Under the pieces are notes generated by a model that did not search any database, was not told the DNA's origin, and was given only the letters and a program-made list of their open reading frames with translations. The position numbers and the translations under genes were made by a program. A stretch of DNA of 64,000 nt, taken from the NCBI GenBank assembly GCA_902522465.1, contig CABYVV010000006.1:1-64000 (forward strand). The letters run 5' to 3'. Shown here one piece after another: positions 1-9,275 of the stretch (within the stretch, counting starts at the first letter, position 1; each line of letters opens with the position of its first letter). The DNA comes from an uncultured Alphaproteobacteria bacterium. GTDB lineage: Bacteria > Pseudomonadota > Alphaproteobacteria > Methylaequorales > Methylaequoraceae.

Positions 1-2
1 GT

Positions 3-107
3 GAGAGTAGAGGTTCAGGACTAGTAAATAACCCACAGTGGAAATATTTTCCGCCAGGAAGTTCAGGTGGAGAATTAATAAAAATAATTTGTAAAATTGA
101 AGAGTAG
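3..107 (+). CDS. C-terminal fragment of a CDS entering from outside the window (…ESRGSGLVNNPQWKYFPPGSSGGELIKIICKIEE*)
   Basis: Open frame from the window edge to TAG at 105-107; product not identifiable. Confidence 0.4.
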   Translation, partial: ESRGSGLVNNPQWKYFPPGSSGGELIKIICKIEE

Positions 108-110
108 TTT

Positions 111-224
111 TTACTTCTTATTAAATATTGGAGAAGGCAAATTTTCAATTTTTTTTTTTAAACTTGAATAAATACCATACGAAATAATAATTAAAATTAA
201 AAATAAAGGTATAAATTTTTTCAT
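111..224 (-). CDS. 37-aa single-TM microprotein (MKKFIPLFLILIIISYGIYSSLKKKIENLPSPIFNKK)
   Basis: Short ATG-to-stop ORF with a hydrophobic N-terminus; below ORF-track cutoff. Confidence 0.35.
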   Translation of the reverse strand: MKKFIPLFLILIIISYGIYSSLKKKIENLPSPIFNKK

Positions 225-268
225 AATAAAATATTAGAAAAAAAAATAAAAAAAACTATTATTTTATT

Positions 269-448
269 ATGGAAAAAAAAATTGGATTAGATAAATTTTG
301 TGATTTACTTGTCAAATTAAATATGGAATTCACTGATTTCATACTTGAAGATTTTGAGTCAGAGGAAGAAGGAAATATAAAACTTGAAGGATTAACAGAA
401 AGGGAATGGATAAACCTATACATCAGTTTTTTACAAAAATTAAATTAA
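269..448 (+). CDS. 59-aa hypothetical protein (MEKKIGLDKFCDLLVKLNMEFTDFILEDFESEEEGNIKLEGLTEREWINLYISFLQKLN)
   Basis: ATG ORF whose stop shares TTAA with the convergent carbamoyltransferase stop; balanced composition. Confidence 0.5.
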   Translation: MEKKIGLDKFCDLLVKLNMEFTDFILEDFESEEEGNIKLEGLTEREWINLYISFLQKLN

Positions 449-2274
449 TCCAGTGAAAATTCTTTTTTGTAGTCTTTAATCAAGCTTGACTTTTGTTTTT
501 CTTTCTCTAAAACAAAATTTTCTATAATCAACAAATCTAAATCCGTCCCCATAAAGCATTTGAAAGCATCTTTTGGTGTGCAAACAATTGGTTCACCTCT
601 AATGTTGAAAGATGTATTAATCAAAATAGGTGTTTTTGTCAAATTATAAAACTCTTCAATTAATTCATAAAATTTTTTATTAGTATTTTTATTCACTGTC
701 TGTACTCTTGCAGTGTTATCAATATGAGTAACACCAGGTATAACGGATCTTTTATTGTTAATTGAAGAGAGAGATTTTTGTTTTGATTTCTGTTTTATTA
801 GTTTATTTGTATTCACCTCAGAAACAACCAACATATATGGGCTAGATTGATTCAAATTAAACCAATTTTTACAATGATGTTCTAAAACAGATGGTGCAAA
901 CGGCCTAAAACTCTCTCTAAATTTAATTTTTAAATTTAATTCACTTTGTATTTTATTGTCTCTTGGATCAGCTAAGATAGATCGCGCACCCAAAGCTCGT
1001 GGGCCAAATTCCATTCTTCCTTGAAACCAACCTATGGCCTGTCCTTTTGAAATCTTGGACGCAACAAACTTTATCATATCTTTATTAACAAATTGCTTGA
1101 ATACAGCACCTAAATTATTTAACGTTTTCCTTATTGTTTTATTATCAAAATTTGGTCCAAGGTAAGATCCTTTCATACTGTCTTTAGAATTAATTATTCT
1201 TTTTTTTTTTAAATGCATATACCACAACGCTAAAGCCGAACCTAGAGAACCTCCTGCATCTCCAGCAGCTGGTTGTATCCATATATTTTTAAAAATATTT
1301 TTTTTCTTTATAAGACCATTTACAACACAATTTAGGGCAACACCCCCAGAAAGACATAGATTTTCTTGTTTAAAATCTTTTTGCAAATTTGTTAACATTA
1401 GCAACATAATTTCTTCGGTAACTTTTTGTATAGAGGAAGCAATATCCATATGAAATTTAAGAATTTTTGACTCAGGTTTTCTTGGGTTTTGTCCAAATAA
1501 TTTATTAAACTTTGCATTAGTCATTGTGAATCCAGTTGCGTAACTAAAAAAATCTTGATTAAGTCGAAATGATCCATCATTTTTTATATCTACAAGATTT
1601 TTTTTTATTAAATTAGAATAAATAGGCTTGCCGTAAGGTGCTAAACCCATCAACTTGTATTCCCCACTATTAACTTTAAATCCAATATAATATGTGAAAG
1701 CAGAGTATAATAAACCTAAAGAGTTAGGAAAATTTATTTCTTTTTTTATCTCAATAGAATTATTTTTACCAATCGCAACAGTTGTTGTAGCCCATTCACC
1801 TACACCATCAGCTGTTAAAATTAATGCCGACCTATAAGGTGAGGGAAAGAAAGCACTCGCCGCGTGACTTAAATGATGTTCAGAGAAGAATAGTTTGCTT
1901 TCATTAAAGTTTTGATCAAAAACTTTTAATTTATTGAGGATTTGATTTTTCATGAATAATTTATCTTTTAACCAAATAGGCATAGAAAATAAAAATTGTT
2001 TTAGTCCTTTTGGTGCAAACGTGAGGTAAGTTTCTATTAATCTTTCAAATTTGAGGAAAGGTTTTTCAAAAAAAACAATATAATCAATTTCTCTTAGTTT
2101 TATCCTATTAAATGCAAACAGATCTTTTAGAGCATTATCAGGAAAGGAAGAATCATTTTTTTTTCTCGTAAAACGTTCTTCTTGTGAAGCATAAATTACT
2201 TTACCATCCTCAATTAATGCAACAGCACTATCATGAAAAAAGGCCGATATACCAATAATTCTTATTTTTTTCAT
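445..2274 (-). CDS. Carbamoyltransferase, NodU/CmcH family
   Basis: N-term GISAFFHDSAVALIEDGKVIYASQEERFTRKK, HHLSHAASAFFPSPY, and C-term GPRALGARSILADPR / LINTSFNIRGEPIV motifs. Confidence 0.93.
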   Translation of the reverse strand: MKKIRIIGISAFFHDSAVALIEDGKVIYASQEERFTRKKNDSSFPDNALKDLFAFNRIKLREIDYIVFFEKPFLKFERLIETYLTFAPKGLKQFLFSMPIWLKDKLFMKNQILNKLKVFDQNFNESKLFFSEHHLSHAASAFFPSPYRSALILTADGVGEWATTTVAIGKNNSIEIKKEINFPNSLGLLYSAFTYYIGFKVNSGEYKLMGLAPYGKPIYSNLIKKNLVDIKNDGSFRLNQDFFSYATGFTMTNAKFNKLFGQNPRKPESKILKFHMDIASSIQKVTEEIMLLMLTNLQKDFKQENLCLSGGVALNCVVNGLIKKKNIFKNIWIQPAAGDAGGSLGSALALWYMHLKKKRIINSKDSMKGSYLGPNFDNKTIRKTLNNLGAVFKQFVNKDMIKFVASKISKGQAIGWFQGRMEFGPRALGARSILADPRDNKIQSELNLKIKFRESFRPFAPSVLEHHCKNWFNLNQSSPYMLVVSEVNTNKLIKQKSKQKSLSSINNKRSVIPGVTHIDNTARVQTVNKNTNKKFYELIEEFYNLTKTPILINTSFNIRGEPIVCTPKDAFKCFMGTDLDLLIIENFVLEKEKQKSSLIKDYKKEFSLD

Positions 2275-2321
2275 CTTCTCAAAATATAAATAAAATACAA
2301 AATATAAAAAGATAATTAAAA

Positions 2322-2717
2322 TTAATATTGATTTTTAAAATTAACTTTTTTATTTTCATTTTCTTCCCAATAAGTATTTTTTACTGAAGACTTTTTCTGT
2401 TTTATTAAGTCTATACGAAACAATCTTATTACTATGTTAATTGGAATAATTGTTATCACATAGACCATCGATAGTATTATAGGAGAAAAAAAAACTCCTA
2501 AAAAAAAACCAAATTTTTCCCAATGAAATGCTAGAAATTTTAATTTCTCAGGTTTTATCACTGAAACTAAAAGGAATAAGCTTGTAATAACAAAGAAAAA
2601 TATGAAAAAATATATATTATTGAATAAGTAATAAGTACTTAATAAGACGAAGATTAATGAAAATGTATATCCAAAACTCCTGCATTTCTTAATTGTAAAA
2701 TTTTCATATTTTTGCAT
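2322..2717 (-). CDS. Small membrane protein, SxtJ-like
   Basis: Multiple TM segments; position next to a NodU/CmcH carbamoyltransferase matches the usual SxtJ context. Confidence 0.6.
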   Translation of the reverse strand: MQKYENFTIKKCRSFGYTFSLIFVLLSTYYLFNNIYFFIFFFVITSLFLLVSVIKPEKLKFLAFHWEKFGFFLGVFFSPIILSMVYVITIIPINIVIRLFRIDLIKQKKSSVKNTYWEENENKKVNFKNQY

Positions 2718-2722
2718 TGAAT

Positions 2723-3172
2723 TTACTTTAAAGATCCAGCTAAAACATATTTAAGTATTCTTACAACTTGATGCTGATCACTTGCCACAGCAGATGCAAA
2801 TGCATCTACCTCTTTCAAAGCATGCTGATTTTGATCATTGTGAATAACTATTATAGATTTATTTAATGCGGAAGCATAACCTGCATCAAATGCTGCATTC
2901 CACTGCTTATATTGATCTCCAAACTTAACAATAACCAAATCACTTTCTCTTATTGATTTTTTTATCTTAATTGAATTAATTTTTGCACCTTTATTATCTT
3001 TCCAAAAGCTTTTATCTTCTTGACCAAGTATTTCAACACCACAATTATCAGATGCTTCATGATTGGTTATTGGAGAAGAAAACTTAATATTTAATTCTTC
3101 TTTTCTACAAAGCTTTATTATTTCCTCTCTCCAATTTGTATGAATTTCTCCTGACAAATATACATTAAACAT
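2723..3172 (-). CDS. YtoQ family protein (nucleoside 2-deoxyribosyltransferase-like fold)
   Basis: MFNVYLSGEIHTNWR…VKFGDQYKQWNAAFDAGYASALNKSIIVIH…HALKEVDAFA. Confidence 0.8.
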   Translation of the reverse strand: MFNVYLSGEIHTNWREEIIKLCRKEELNIKFSSPITNHEASDNCGVEILGQEDKSFWKDNKGAKINSIKIKKSIRESDLVIVKFGDQYKQWNAAFDAGYASALNKSIIVIHNDQNQHALKEVDAFASAVASDQHQVVRILKYVLAGSLK

Positions 3173-3387
3173 TATAACATCCTTTCAACATTGTTTTATG
3201 AATCCCAAACTAGAAATAATTTTTAAACATGAAATAATTAATTCTATCAAATATAGTAAACTACCTTAAATTTCAATTCTTTCTTTTGAGTAAAAAATTT
3301 CTTTGATAAAAATTTTCACCAAACTAAAAATTTATTTAACAAAAATTCTACTTTAATTATAAGAAGATTGTAAGCATATTAATAATA

Positions 3388-4179
3388 ATGAAAAAATTTA
3401 GAAAAAATACGTTACAATTGAATATTATCTTATATTCTTTTCTTTTTATTTTTTTTTCACATAAAACTTTTGCACAAAAAAAGAATTTTGATCATAGTCC
3501 TTCTAAGGAGAATGTTAATTTACAATGTGAAAAAGCATTAGAGTGGTATAAAGATAATCCTCAATTAAAAGGCGAGTTTATTCGTGTTTTAAATTATTGT
3601 AAAGAATATGCTGTAGATCCAAGTTCTTCAAGTTTTAAAATTAATCCTATTCTTTCAGATTTTGGAAGTATGAATGGGGTAAATACTAGGCCTAGAGATA
3701 ATATTCACCAAGGTATAGACATTATTGGACCAAAAGAGCAGCCTGTTATAGCTATTGCAAATGGAGAGGTCTTAGAAACTACAATAGAAGATTGTTGGGG
3801 ATCAACAATTATCATCGATCATGGTAAATCTTTTGATGGGAAAAATCTAATAGTTATCTATGGACATGTTGGGGAATTCTTAGTTAAAGAAAATCAAAAG
3901 GTTAAAAGAGGAGATATTATAGCTAAACTTCCTAAAAAAGTAAAATATCGCTGTATGGCTAGGGTAAGACATTTGCATCTTCAAATCGGACAACGGTATT
4001 GTAAAAAAGAAGAAAAAGATAATTGGGGCTGTAAATATTTTATCAAAGACTATTATCGATCTTTAAACCCTCATGATTATTGGGCTGATGGACCAAACAA
4101 AGTAACTTGTTATGAAAAAAATAAAAATTTTAAGGATGGAACCATCACTTATCCTTTTCCATGTAAAAAAATAAACTAA
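3388..4179 (+). CDS. M23-family peptidase (LysM-less, exported)
   Basis: Signal peptide; HQGIDIIGP…VIAIANGEVL…IVIYGHVGEFLVKENQKVKRGDIIA…VRHLHLQI. Confidence 0.82.
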   Translation: MKKFRKNTLQLNIILYSFLFIFFSHKTFAQKKNFDHSPSKENVNLQCEKALEWYKDNPQLKGEFIRVLNYCKEYAVDPSSSSFKINPILSDFGSMNGVNTRPRDNIHQGIDIIGPKEQPVIAIANGEVLETTIEDCWGSTIIIDHGKSFDGKNLIVIYGHVGEFLVKENQKVKRGDIIAKLPKKVKYRCMARVRHLHLQIGQRYCKKEEKDNWGCKYFIKDYYRSLNPHDYWADGPNKVTCYEKNKNFKDGTITYPFPCKKIN

Positions 4180-4333
4180 ACTTTATAATTCTTAAAGATT
4201 ACTACTTGATTAGTGGAAACATAGGCCTCCTTAATAAAATCTAAAACTTTTTGCTATCTTACAATATGAACAGATATTCTTTACATAATAAAATTTAAAA
4301 TAAAACAAACTTCAACTCTTATTTTTCATTGCC

Positions 4334-4576
4334 CTAACGTTTTATGAATCTCCTTTTATTATTGAAGTTCTTCTGCTCTATCCTCTTATTAATTTTATTC
4401 TTATCTTCTTTACTAAAAAAACAAATTCTATTTTTAACACCGCGCAATCGTTCAAAAGAGTTTTTTGGTGACAAACATTCGTAATATATTCCATCAACAT
4501 TAATCTTTTTCCTAGCAAAAGATTCATTATTGAATACAAAAAGAATTAAAACAAAATAAAATTTTTTAAAGATCAT
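4334..4576 (-). CDS. Hypothetical small secreted protein
   Basis: 80-aa ORF with a signal-like N-terminus and two Cys. Confidence 0.4.
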   Translation of the reverse strand: MIFKKFYFVLILFVFNNESFARKKINVDGIYYECLSPKNSFERLRGVKNRICFFSKEDKNKINKRIEQKNFNNKRRFIKR

Positions 4577-4745
4577 TAATCATTTAAATTTTAATCATCA
4601 TTGGCAGGACAGTTTAACAATTTATTCATTAAAGATTTAGTAAAACACCTTTTATTCAAAATATTCTCTCAAGGGGTGATGAAAACATAACTTTCGACGT
4701 GAACATATTCCATTTTCTAAATTACTCGACAGTGACCGATTATAT

Positions 4746-5078
4746 TTGAAAGGTGAAAAACTCAAAGTATCTCACCTTTACTTAACATTCAGTATTTCTA
4801 AAAGATATAATAACTTAACTAAAGACTTATTTCAATGGACAACAAAACAAGAAGAAATTCATTCTTTAATTAAATCACTACAAGATAAAGGACTGGGTTA
4901 TAGAAAAATATCTCATTACCTCAATACAAAAAAAATAAAAACAAAAAGAAATACCACCTGGACTAATTCAAAAGTGCATTCTTATTTAAAAAGATATAAA
5001 GAAAAGACAAAAAGACAAAATTATAGGAAAAAATTTTACGAAATGAAATGGATTGGTAGAATGAAATTAAAATTTTAA
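4746..5078 (+). CDS. Small HTH protein resembling the serine-recombinase C-terminal 'recombinase' domain
   Basis: EEIHSLIKSLQDKGLGYRKISHYLNTKKIKTKRNTTWTNSKVHSYLKR; TTG start; 4 nt upstream of the MTase gene. Confidence 0.5.
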   Translation: MKGEKLKVSHLYLTFSISKRYNNLTKDLFQWTTKQEEIHSLIKSLQDKGLGYRKISHYLNTKKIKTKRNTTWTNSKVHSYLKRYKEKTKRQNYRKKFYEMKWIGRMKLKF

Positions 5079-5082
5079 AAAT

Positions 5083-6003
5083 ATGAATATTCTAAGTTTA
5101 TTTGATGGAATTAGTGGGGCAATGCTTGCATTAAAACAAAGCAATATTAAAGTTAAAAAATATTTTGCTTCAGAGATCGATAAACATTGTATAAATGTCT
5201 CAAAAGAAAAATTTCCAGAAATAATTCAACTTGGAGATGTTAAAAAAATTAATTTAAAAGAATTGCCTAGGATTGATCTACTTATTGGTGGAAGTCCATG
5301 CCAAGATTTAAGCAATGCCTACAAAGGACAGGGTTTGGAGGGAATAAGGTCCTCCCTATTTTTTGAATTTATTAAAATTAAGAAAATTGTTAATCCTAAA
5401 TATTTTGTACTAGAAAATGTAAAAAATAAGTGGAAAAAGATTATGGATGATTATGTAGGAGAAGCAGGAGTTACAATAAATTCAGAATCATTCACATCAC
5501 AATTTAGACCAAGATGTTACTGGAGTAACATTCCAATTGACCCAATAACAACGAATAGTAATTTAATAATACTAGATATCTTAGAAAAAAAACCTGTTGA
5601 TCAAAAATATTATTTTTCAGATCAGTTTTTAAATGGTTCTAATATTATGAAATTCAAAAATACAAAAAAATTGGGAATCAATAAAATATACGACATTCCT
5701 AGAAACCTATTAAAAGATAATGAAAGGCAAAGAAGAGTTTATTCTGTGTATGGAAAGTCACCAACACTTCTTGCGAGATCAGACACACCTAAAATTTATT
5801 TTGAAAAAAAACTAAGAAAATTAACGCCTCTTGAATGTGAGAGACTTCAAGGAATAATTGACAATCATACACTTAGTTTAAGTAATACCCAAAGATATAA
5901 GGCAATTGGAAATTCTTTCACTATTCCAGTAATATCTCATATTCTTAAGAATATTGGAAAAAAAAAAAAAAAACAAATGAGACTTTTTAATGAGATTTAT
6001 TGA
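5083..6003 (+). CDS. DNA (cytosine-5) methyltransferase, divergent (GGSPCQDLS motif IV)
   Basis: MNILSLFDGISGAMLAL (I), GGSPCQDLS (IV), LENVKNK (VI), FRPRCYW (VIII), LTPLECERLQG / RYKAIGNSFTIPV (IX-X). Confidence 0.88.
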   Translation: MNILSLFDGISGAMLALKQSNIKVKKYFASEIDKHCINVSKEKFPEIIQLGDVKKINLKELPRIDLLIGGSPCQDLSNAYKGQGLEGIRSSLFFEFIKIKKIVNPKYFVLENVKNKWKKIMDDYVGEAGVTINSESFTSQFRPRCYWSNIPIDPITTNSNLIILDILEKKPVDQKYYFSDQFLNGSNIMKFKNTKKLGINKIYDIPRNLLKDNERQRRVYSVYGKSPTLLARSDTPKIYFEKKLRKLTPLECERLQGIIDNHTLSLSNTQRYKAIGNSFTIPVISHILKNIGKKKKKQMRLFNEIY

Positions 6004-6955
6004 TTTATTCTCTGGAATGGGAGGATTTAGAGTTGCTTTAGAAAAAAAAAATCTAGAGTGTGTATTCAGTGCTGACAATGACAAATTTGCCTGTGAAACA
6101 TATTTTTTAAATTTTGGTGAAAATCCAAATATTGATATCACTAAATATAGTGAAAAAGCAGTTCCTGATCATGAAATATTATGTGCTGGTTTCCCATGTC
6201 AACCTTTCAGTATCGCAGGTTATAGGAGAGGGTTCAGAGATATAAGAGGTACATTATTTTTTGATATTGTGAGAATTCTTAAAGAAAAACAACCAATGAT
6301 TTTCATTTTAGAAAATGTAAAAGGAATTTTGAGTCATGATAGTGGAAAAACCTTTAACACAATCATTGATTTTTTAGCAACAAAATTAAATGGAAAAGAA
6401 TATAAAACAAAAAATTCAGAGAATCTGGGATACAATGTTTTTTGGCAAACACTAAATACAAGAGATTATAATCTTCCACAAAATAGAGAAAGAGTTTTTA
6501 TTATTGGACTCAAAGATCATAATATTAACTTTAAATTCCCTTCACCACAAAGAAGAAAAATAACCCTGAGAGACATGCTAGATAAGAATCCTGAAAAAAA
6601 AAAAATATCTTTTCAGTCACAAGAATATATTGATTTCTATTTAAAAAAGCATAAGGATTTTGAATATTTAAAAACATTAGATTATTTGGTTGCCTATGAA
6701 ATAAGAAAGTCTAGAGTGGCATTCAGATATGATAATAATTCACCTTGCTTGACCACAAAAATGGGTACTGGAGGGAATAATGTTCCCTATCTTGTAAAGC
6801 AAAAAAGATTTTTCTCAATTAATGAATGTCTGAAGTTACAGGGATTTCCAAAAGAATTTAAAATAACAAATAGTTACAGCGCTTCATTAAGACAAATTGG
6901 AAACTCTGTCTCTATTCCTGTTGTAGAAAGTATTTTAAAAGAAATTCTAAGTTAG
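5990..6955 (+). CDS. DNA (cytosine-5) methyltransferase, HhaI-like
   Basis: MRFIDLFSGMGGFR, CAGFPCQPFSIAG, FILENVKGI, NLPQNRERVFIIG, NECLKLQGFP, RQIGNSVSIPVV. Confidence 0.93.
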   Translation: MRFIDLFSGMGGFRVALEKKNLECVFSADNDKFACETYFLNFGENPNIDITKYSEKAVPDHEILCAGFPCQPFSIAGYRRGFRDIRGTLFFDIVRILKEKQPMIFILENVKGILSHDSGKTFNTIIDFLATKLNGKEYKTKNSENLGYNVFWQTLNTRDYNLPQNRERVFIIGLKDHNINFKFPSPQRRKITLRDMLDKNPEKKKISFQSQEYIDFYLKKHKDFEYLKTLDYLVAYEIRKSRVAFRYDNNSPCLTTKMGTGGNNVPYLVKQKRFFSINECLKLQGFPKEFKITNSYSASLRQIGNSVSIPVVESILKEILS

Positions 6956-7735
6956 TTATTTTGGTTTTATTACTATTGTAGGTTTATTTACCCTTCCACT
7001 TCCTTGGGAAACATAAAAGTCACTAAATTCATACTCTTTAAGATTCCCGTTAATAAAACTAAAAGATGCACTAAATGGTTCTTCAAAATCATCTTTTCCT
7101 GTAAAAATACTTGTCTTAATAGTTTTTGAATTATTTATAACAGTTTTAATTTCTTTAAGACAAAAACTACTTATCAGTTGTAAACTATTTTTATCATTTA
7201 TTTTTAAATCTGAATTATCTAACTTTTTTTTAAAAAAATTATAAAATTTTTCTTCAGGAATTTTCCAGTTATTTTCTATTATATGTTTATTTTTAAAAAA
7301 ATCTCTTTCATTTTTTTGATATATCATCGCACCTGCACCAATAAAATTATCTTTAAACAATTTAAAGAAAGAAGAAGGAGTGAATTTGTGAATTTGGTAG
7401 TTTTTAGAATCTTTTCTTTTAATTGAAATTCCAGAATTTTCAATATATTCAATATTATGTTCATTTTTTAAATAATCTAAATCATCTTCATTAAGATAAA
7501 AATTCTTTTCTTTTAAAAAATAATCTAAACAAATTTTTGTTCTTATCAAAAAGATATCAGACTTTGGCAGTACTTTCCTACCTGACAATTTCGAGAATTT
7601 ATTCTTTGTTACTCTCGAACAATAAATGAATTTTGTGGTGAAATGCTGGTAAAGAAAAGAATCATAATAACCCTTATTTATTTTACAAACTAAGTTTTTT
7701 TCTTCTTCAGTTCCTTCTAAAGTTCCTTTATTCAT
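6956..7735 (-). CDS. Putative type II restriction endonuclease / nuclease-like protein
   Basis: Abuts the m5C MTase stop; GRKVLPKSDIFLIRTK resembles the P-K-x-D core seen in several type II REases; C-term NKPTIVIKP. Confidence 0.5.
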   Translation of the reverse strand: MNKGTLEGTEEEKNLVCKINKGYYDSFLYQHFTTKFIYCSRVTKNKFSKLSGRKVLPKSDIFLIRTKICLDYFLKEKNFYLNEDDLDYLKNEHNIEYIENSGISIKRKDSKNYQIHKFTPSSFFKLFKDNFIGAGAMIYQKNERDFFKNKHIIENNWKIPEEKFYNFFKKKLDNSDLKINDKNSLQLISSFCLKEIKTVINNSKTIKTSIFTGKDDFEEPFSASFSFINGNLKEYEFSDFYVSQGSGRVNKPTIVIKPK

Positions 7736-8484
7736 AAAAAAAAATCTTTAATATCTTTTGTTTTAAATTGAACATCATTTCTATGTTTGGATGATTCTTT
7801 ACAATGATCTTGTCCTTTAAGGCATGCATTCCAATTTTGAATTGTCAACATACCTATATTACCTCTTTTTTCTTTATAATTTAAATGTGCTTCAAGAAAA
7901 TCATTAAAATTTAAAACTTTTGGTGAATTTATTTCAGATATATTGGAAATATAAATCAGATAATCAGGAGGATTTTTACTTCCCACCCAAGTTCTCAAGA
8001 ATATTTCTTTTTTATATCTTCTCAAAATTTTAATGTAACTGTCAAACCTTTTTGGATGTATATTTGCATAAATTTTTTTCGGTTTTCTATCTTCAACTAA
8101 ACCTTTATTATCAATTGTACCATCACACCAATGAAATTCATTTATCAAATCCTTCTCGCTAGTTTCCAGTTGTTTAACTGAATCTAAAAAATCTAAAAAA
8201 GAATCAAATTTCTCTTGATGAACTGAATTTGCAGAACCAGATTTAACACTTGTGTTAATTCTTTGATTTTCTAACTCAAAAATTAAATCAGTTTTTTTTT
8301 CTAACCCATGTCCTTCTTTTTTAAAGCATTTAACAATTGGATTGGAACTATCAGATAAATTAAATATTTTTTTTATCAAAATTTTGTAGTTAAGATCTAT
8401 ATCATCTAAAAGTTTATCATTAACGAGTCCACTTATAATTTTTTCTATTTTGAAACCTTTATTTTGACCAACTATTTTTGACAC
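7732..8484 (-). CDS. Putative PD-(D/E)xK-type restriction endonuclease subunit
   Basis: KKTDLIFELENQRINTSVKSGSANSVHQEKFDSFLDFL (D-x(n)-SVK catalytic-like core); 4-nt overlap with the next ORF. Confidence 0.5.
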   Translation of the reverse strand: MSKIVGQNKGFKIEKIISGLVNDKLLDDIDLNYKILIKKIFNLSDSSNPIVKCFKKEGHGLEKKTDLIFELENQRINTSVKSGSANSVHQEKFDSFLDFLDSVKQLETSEKDLINEFHWCDGTIDNKGLVEDRKPKKIYANIHPKRFDSYIKILRRYKKEIFLRTWVGSKNPPDYLIYISNISEINSPKVLNFNDFLEAHLNYKEKRGNIGMLTIQNWNACLKGQDHCKESSKHRNDVQFKTKDIKDFFL

Positions 8485-8559
8485 ATAAATATTTTAATAT
8501 ATGTTTTATTTATTGTGAATGAATATTTTAATTCCAATATTCGATTGCTTTTACATTCA

Positions 8560-9192
8560 TCATTCTCTTAATATTTTGTCATAATAAATGATTATTCTCT
8601 CAGCGTAAGCATCATCTAGAAGGTACCACCCATTAATTGTCTTTGTGGTTTCTTTATTTGGACCTAGAAACAACCTATACTTCTTTCCGGAAATATCTTT
8701 ATCTTTTACTCTAATAGAATCTTTTTTATTTCTAAAATAATTTGCTCTACTAGTCGACTGAAGGATATCTAACTTTATAGATTTTTCCTTATCTTTCTTA
8801 TTTTTCAAAAATATATCTATACCTTTTTTTGTGTCAATTTCATCATTCCTTATTATAAAAGTTTCATCAAACTTGAATTTCCTCCCAATATTTAATAACG
8901 AAAAATACGCATGCCACTCTCTAATTAGGGATGCCCACATTCTGGCAACTCTTCCAAAAATTATATCTTTATTAAGTTTTTGTTTATTAGAAAATTGATT
9001 GCCATGATTTGTCATAAATTCATCATAAAGTCGTTCTAGTGATGGAACAAATGTATCTTGGGAATCAATCAAAGATTCAAATGTTGAACCAACATCACTG
9101 ATTTTAAAATCTACAAATGGATATCCAAAGGTTTGCCCTATTCTAAAACTACAATCATCAGTTAGAAGTTTTTCAATTTTATATACGGACAT
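8560..9192 (-). CDS. Putative PD-(D/E)xK-type restriction endonuclease-like protein
   Basis: SLIREWHAYFSLL…KGIDIFLKNKK…SIKLDILQSTSRANYFRNKK; RM island context. Confidence 0.42.
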   Translation of the reverse strand: MSVYKIEKLLTDDCSFRIGQTFGYPFVDFKISDVGSTFESLIDSQDTFVPSLERLYDEFMTNHGNQFSNKQKLNKDIIFGRVARMWASLIREWHAYFSLLNIGRKFKFDETFIIRNDEIDTKKGIDIFLKNKKDKEKSIKLDILQSTSRANYFRNKKDSIRVKDKDISGKKYRLFLGPNKETTKTINGWYLLDDAYAERIIIYYDKILRE

Positions 9193-9275
9193 AAATTGTT
9201 TTCAAAGGGTAGAAATTATTTGAATTTGTTATAATTTTTTAGTTTGTTTATACCAACTCTTTTCACTTTTCAAAT

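Noticed and set aside
5958-6003. A-tract slippage producing an MTase1-MTase2 fusion
   Set aside because: Checked frames: -1 A stops at TGA 5978-5980 and +1 A stops at TAA shortly after; an in-frame TGA precedes the MTase2 ATG, so no fusion is possible.
5878-6141. 87-aa minus-strand ORF across the MTase1/MTase2 junction
   Set aside because: Antisense to two well-supported MTases; sequence is poly-Phe from the A-tract; no family signature.
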